Of a stretch of 64,000 nt of DNA, positions 59,201-64,000 are shown piece after piece. Each line of letters starts with the position of its first letter. Position 1 is the stretch's first letter. The position numbers and the translations under genes were made by a program. A model generated the notes under the pieces. It was not told the origin of the DNA, ran no database searches, and saw only the letters and a list, made by a program, of their open reading frames with translations. Source of the stretch: Owenia fusiformis (Eukaryota > Annelida > Polychaeta > Sabellida > Oweniidae); assembly GCA_903813345.2 (NCBI GenBank), contig CAIIXF020000012.1:23448184-23512183 (forward strand). Reading direction: 5' to 3'.

Positions 59201-62200
59201 TCATTCTATGTGGACCCGTGCTTCAAAGACTAGCCTCGGCCGCACAGCAAAGTATGTTTTTAAATTTTTATAAACAGGGTACATAAAATTTTCAGTGTGT
59301 ATTATACAAACACAGAATTGTAATTCAGACCCATGCTCCAAAGACATTTATTGGCTGTTTTTTATTTTTCATTTACAAGAACATTTCAACATGGTATTGT
59401 ATTATAATGCAAACATTCAAAATGGTGACCACTTTTATGGTGGAAAATTCAGGTTTTAGCTCATTTTTGGTCCACAAGTGTTCCCTCAATTTGCTAGAAA
59501 TTATAGAGGTACCTTTATTTTTCGATTATCAACAATGCCTACAAGTTTCGTTCAAAATAACTGCCATTTCTTTTTAATACCAACACCATGTGTGCCCAGT
59601 ACCCATGGTACTATTTATGTAACGTTAATGCCTTGTTTGCACATCGTGTTGTATATGTATACGATTCATACACATAATTATATGCAATGTGAGGACATGC
59701 TTAAAAGATGAACCTCGGCTGCACTCACAGTTGAAAATTATTTATAATTTATCCAACACAACCATTCATGAGCTAGCAGTGATTTAGGAAATAATAGTGA
59801 TAAATCTCAGTCCTATTGAATAATATAAAATGGTTTGAAAATATTATTTTCAGCTGAATTTTCTTTTTTGTTTCAGACACATGTACGGGACAAACCATGT
59901 GTTGTTCAATGGATCCCTCTACTACTATTCAAGTCAAAAGACCATTGAGAGGGTTGACTATAGAACATGGTCACCAAAAGCATCGGTAATTAGGGTTTCT
60001 TCTTACTGTATTTTATGATCAATTTGAAACAGTATTGATTGAATAAGAAAAACAAAACCGTCCTTAAAGTCCCCGTCTAAAGTTTGAAAATATTTTTTTA
60101 TCATTCATTTACTATTTGTCAGGACTTAAAAAGTGATTTTAGAGATTTTTGAACAAAAAAAAATTTTTGAAAAAAAAGTTGTGAGCATTTCATTTCTCAA
60201 ATATTCAAATTTCCCGCCATTTTTCAAAAAAAGTTGAAATTTCTTAATCATCAAATATTTCTTAATGCATTTCAAAAAAGATTATCTTTTTAACACCAAT
60301 GCAAAGATTGAACAAAAGACACACTATTTCAATAATAAAATGTCATATTTAATGGGCCACTTCAATGTTTTAGTTTATCAAAAATATTTTGAAACATTAG
60401 TGATGTCACTAAGGTAACAAAAACTTTTTGAAAAAAATTGAATTTTTTTTTTCGATGTCAATCTTTTCTAAATATGCTAGATTTTCATAAAAAAACCAAT
60501 GTTGATTGTCTAACCAGGTTAAAAGGAAGAATAAATTATGTTTTAGATATCATTGTACCATTGGTTTCTATGAGAACTAAAATTTTGAAATGCATTTTTC
60601 TTAGAACCATTTTCATGCACTGATAAGTTCATTTCTCGTTTGTTTATCAACCGATTTTCTTAATTTTTTCGGCAAAAAACATGGGAGGATGAATGCTATG
60701 CATTGGTATGAATTGTGGCTAATTAGAAGATATGAGTGACCTCTTAAAGTTGGTTTTAAATAAATTCACAAATTTTGGAACAAAAAGTCTATCAAAAACC
60801 ACTTTTTGAAATTTAAAAAAAAAGTTTCACATATCACACTTTGATAACATTGGGTAAGACTACAATATAAGCCAAAGTGGTTTTAACTTTACACGGGGCC
60901 TTTAAAACAAAAAACCAAGGTTTTAAGTAAAAGTGAAATCAATAATAAGTTTGAGGAGTCAGTATTAAATATCAAATACAAGTTAAAACTGTTTTTAATA
61001 TAGACGTTAATAAAGTTGTTTATTAGATGATCCGAAAACAAATATTACATAACATTGTGATTGCCACGCCCGGTGATCGTACAAAATGGATGGAGGCGGG
61101 GATTAGGCGATTTCTGCAAGTAAACTCAACAAAGGAAGATTTATTTTTTCAAGAGAAAATTTACAACTGAATTGCTAAATGAATAGGCGCAGTTATGTGT
61201 TAGGTCATCTAGTGTTTTTTGAACTGATACCCTTCTAAGATATGAGATCTATTAAAAAAGGCGCATCAACCAACGTGCAAAAGTCAATTTTTTCGCTATA
61301 AATCGGGCAACAATGGTGTACACGACCTGTAATAAATAGGTATAAGGGACGTTATTATCACAATACTAATGACATTGCTCACTTTTTAAAGTTAGTTTCC
61401 ATGCGTTATACAAAAAACAATCGAAATAAATTAATATTGAATGGAGGGGGGATTTATTATCTTACTGGATGACCTAACAAATTTTGCAATGCACTGCGCC
61501 TATTCATTTGGCAATTCAGTTGTAAATTTTCTCTTGAAAAAATAAATCTTCCAAATTTGTTGAGTTTTCTTGCAGAAATCGCCTAATCCCCGCCTCCATC
61601 CATTTTATACGATCACCGGGCGTGTGTATGAAAGGAGGGGATCTTCAATTGCAGAATCTTCTCTTAAAGTTACCTCATGCTCATTTAGGCAAACCCTTTG
61701 ATGGATTGATTAAGAATTTTGAAAGATATTCCATGGTATCACAATCTAAAAGTGGTTAGATATTGGGCAAGCTGGGTTTATCTCTTGGGTTAACTTTGAC
61801 ACATATGTACCCATCATTTTAACTGCACATTAATTAGTAATTTACATGTACTTTTCACAAATGTGTCCATTTATTTCGCTATTCTAAACAGCATCTAGAT
61901 TTAAACCCTATAGTGTAATACAATGCATGGATCACCTCTACAGTGTGTCTCAAAAAAATGTTACACTTACAAAAAGTTCAATATCTTTCATGATTTTGAA
62001 TTTTCCCCTAAAATATACTTAGATACCAAAAGACCAGTCTTTTTCAAATAAATCCACACTATCAGATTCAAAATCCGTCCATGATTGGCTGCACAGGTCA
62101 GATTTTACAGACGCATATGAAATCTGATTTGCGCCAACTTCTCAGTGGTTGGACATGTAGTAATCAATTCTTTTTTGGTGTGAACTCTGTGGACAGTTAT

Positions 62201-64000
62201 ATCTTAATATGATCAATGATCCAGGTGTTTTTTCCTGGATAGTAATACAAGATTCCATTATCAGGTACCAGGTATTCAATTTTGTTACGTATGATGGCAA
62301 CAGGATGGTGCAAAGACCTATGGCAGATCGTTTGGTAGAACTCTTTGGAAATCAGAGGATAGCATTGAATTACCCAATACAGGAGTTTAGCCTAGCTAAA
62401 TAGTTGAAAATACTCTATATTAAAACAGCCAATAGATGTCTAGCCCATTTTCAGGAAAAGAATCTTAGGCCTAAAGCAGTTCCCCATTGAACCAACATGT
62501 AAAACATCACATTTATACTATGATTTTAACATCATAATGCTACCATTTCTGTTTCCTCATTCATTCAGAAAATCAATAGATCTTTAGGTAAGATCTTATA
62601 TATCATCATTGGTATGAAGTTTTTTAGTCTTTTAAAAGAACATAAATAATAGAAAATAAAGATGAATATTGGCTATTTTGTTTAAAATATTTGGCTTGAT
62701 GTTGGTCAGCTTAAATCACCAAAATGACCTGGGGTCAATAAGTTTACATAGCCACCAGTAAGATACTGCTTGTTTTAAGTTCAGCTTGAATTGTGTACAA
62801 TGTTTACTATTGTCCACATACTGATACAGGATAAAAGGTTAAGTTAACTAGATAGTTAGAGATCATTCAGATATTTGATGCAGGATTTGAGAGTTTACAT
62901 TCAAACAAGTTTTATAACTAATCCCAAATAATTTATTCGCAGACTCAGAAACTGATCCAATGTGCCAACTTACACTTATATTTGACATCATTGAAAATGT
63001 TTCTAAAGTTTTTTCTCCAGACATTATTATTAACGAATACTACAAAATGTAATTATAGATGTTAGATATCTTGTACTTTCATAAGAAATACTAAGAAGAA
63101 AGTAGATTAACTAATTCACATGTAATGTATGGCCCTGTAGTGACCCTTGACCAATTAGTCAGTTTCCAGTTATATAACAGTTGGAAAAGATATTTCTTTG
63201 ATGTCTTTAAATAGATAACAATCTTATCATGACCTATGGCCCAAGAATCTTTTAAAATAAAAACAATTTTTTCAAAGAATCGAAGAAAAGGGTGAAAAAT
63301 CTAGAGAATCCCCATACCTTCTATGTTATCATTTCCTGAATTTTTATCATATGACTGCCATCTATATGGAATTAGCTTAGGCTAAAAGGGCTTATTGATT
63401 GGCCCCGTTGTCATGCCACTTTGCACCCTTGATATTTTGAAAGGCCTCTGAATGCGCTTTACAGCATCAAAAACTGACCTAAATGAACTTCTGCCAAAAT
63501 AATTGATGGAATCAGTGTGATATTACAATGCATGCGTGCATGGGCAAGGGTACCTCAGATTTGCTTTGGAGAACATGTTGAGGGGACCACATGTTTATGT
63601 GGATAGACCCAATGATCATATGTAAGACAAATAGGAAAATTACATAATGACTCAGTTAAATTTCAAGCTTCAACTCAGAAGAAAGTTAAATGTTAAAGAA
63701 ACTGTTCCTCTTTTGTCATTTGGTCCATCCAATTACTTAGAATTTGGCGCAAGTCAAATTTTACCATGGGACACTAAAAGCTGCCCTGTGCAGTCAATCA
63801 AGGACAGATTTTGAATCTGATGGTGTCAAATTATTCGAGAAAGATTTGTATTTTGATATCCAAAGTATATTTTAGGGAAAAGTCAAAATTATGAAAGATA
63901 TTGAACTTTTTGTAAGTGTAACATTTTTTTGAGACACACTGTATAAGGCATTTGCCCTTTAAATCCTACAGGTGTCGATTCCCGAGGTAGAGGCCGTGCC
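53218..64000 (+). CDS. Olfactomedin-domain protein with Thr/Pro-rich linker, 3' end outside window
   Basis: Exons: 53218-53271, 54044-54344, 54573-54727, 55174-55356, 58729-58843, 59026-59251, 59877-59985 and 63972 onward (cut at 64000). Residues 1-18 or so are a signal peptide (MKFVFLLLGVCVAYMAAE), followed by RFKR, a furin-type site. Exon 2 then encodes a Thr/Pro-rich, mucin-like stretch and a CTCS motif; exons 3-5 form the coiled coil. Exons 6-8 start the olfactomedin domain: GVGWPMTHTSESGVGWWMKD, YVAGHSGALYMYKWNNY, HVLFNGSLYYYSSQKTIERV. Exons 4 and 5 (183 and 115 nt) match the minus-strand paralogue exactly in length and phase; the olfactomedin domain here has extra introns. Exon 8 is short evidence (VSIPEVEAVP) but aligns with the paralogue's KARAKIAGGHTNL region. 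Intron 4 holds a 3-kb array of exon 5 acceptor copies. Confidence 0.85.
55710..58728 (+). repeat. ~38-copy array of the exon 5 splice acceptor and exon start
   Basis: Units of 73-74 bp, each with TTTGTTTCTCCTAG, then 34-35 bp close to the first bases of exon 5 (ATTGCAGACC..AAGGCAGCTGGCTG), then TATATTTTCATACAACACTG. The last unit runs straight into the real exon at 58729. Two units (near 56345 and 56990) have a T-rich insert before the exon-like part, 640 bp apart, which points to a larger duplication. A diverged copy at 55713 marks the array's old edge. Confidence 0.93.
59986..61059. other. First part of olfactomedin intron 7
   Basis: AT-rich DNA with A/T runs and no exon I can support. The stretch 60060-60900 looks like an old repeat (AAAGTCCCCGTCTAAAGTTT start) but I cannot define its ends. 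Confidence 0.5.
61060..61625 (+). repeat. Foldback element in intron 7 of the plus-strand olfactomedin gene
   Basis: Arms of about 160 bp: CACGCCCGGTGATCGTACAA...GGCGCAGT...TTAGGTCATC at the left and the inverse from 61466 to 61622 (GATGACCTAA...ACTGCGCC...CGATCACCGGGCGTG). Over 90% match by eye. Confidence 0.85.
61941..63941 (+). mobile_element. 2.0-kb TA-flanked element with ~215-bp inverted ends
   Basis: Left end CAGTGTGTCTCAAAAAAATG and its complement at the right end; the inverted arms stay alignable for about 215 bp with scattered differences. Flanked by TA (61939-61940, 63942-63943): IS630/Tc1/mariner type. Its right edge is 30 bp before exon 8 of the plus-strand olfactomedin gene, so it forms part of that splice acceptor's upstream region. 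Confidence 0.85.
62209..62403 (+). pseudogene. Possible transposase fragment in the 2.0-kb element
   Basis: 64-residue frame containing DGNRMVQRPMADRLVELFGN, which resembles the DGAxPHxxxxVxxxLxxxFGN stretch before the last catalytic residue in some mariner-type transposases. The PH pair is replaced and the frame stops soon after. A weak but well-placed match. Confidence 0.42.

Overview
This window is animal nuclear DNA: AT-rich, with introns, TATA boxes, DNA transposons, an LTR element and many tandem arrays. The interspersed repeats (GTCC-rich ends, paired GCTCACA ends, 'aaaatggcggccatttt' blocks) resemble those I know from molluscs and other lophotrochozoans. The exact species cannot be read from the sequence.

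Three protein-coding genes are visible. (1) Positions 3459-40888 (+): a TRANK1-like giant gene (TPR and ankyrin repeat-containing protein 1). I traced 45 coding exons whose reading phases close without exception, giving about 3587 residues. Order of parts: short N-terminal segment, Q/N-rich stretch, TPR-like repeats, ankyrin block 1, linker, ankyrin block 2 with an acidic tail, a complete UvrD/Rep-type superfamily 1 helicase, a helical TPR-like region, a long conserved C-terminal region and an RG-rich tail. (2) Positions 47932-44387 (-): a complete 7-exon gene for a secreted coiled-coil olfactomedin-domain protein of about 474 residues. (3) Positions 53218 to beyond 64000 (+): a paralogous olfactomedin gene with an added Thr/Pro-rich linker, cut by the window end within its eighth exon. 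Genes 2 and 3 are divergent (head to head), both have TATA boxes, and share a matching pair of exons (183 nt, 115 nt). Between them sits a young 3.65-kb non-autonomous LTR retrotransposon with 706-bp LTRs that differ at one base.

Introns and spacers are packed with mobile DNA: a 1.0-kb hAT element with a BED-finger remnant, a 444-bp hAT-type MITE, a 3-kb Tc1-like fossil, a 1.07-kb mariner-like element that keeps only the DNA-binding part of its transposase, a 2.0-kb long-TIR element 30 bp from an exon, a tRNA-derived SINE and about ten foldback elements.

The most unusual signal is that tandem arrays in at least seven introns are built on a splice site of the adjoining exon. The repeated unit carries the 3' splice site plus the first bases of the exon (exons 4, 7, 22, 35 and 39 of the TRANK1-like gene; exon 5 of the plus-strand olfactomedin gene), or a 5' splice site (exon 2). 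The largest has about 38 copies over 3 kb. This looks like recurrent amplification of intron-exon junctions and deserves a genome-wide check.
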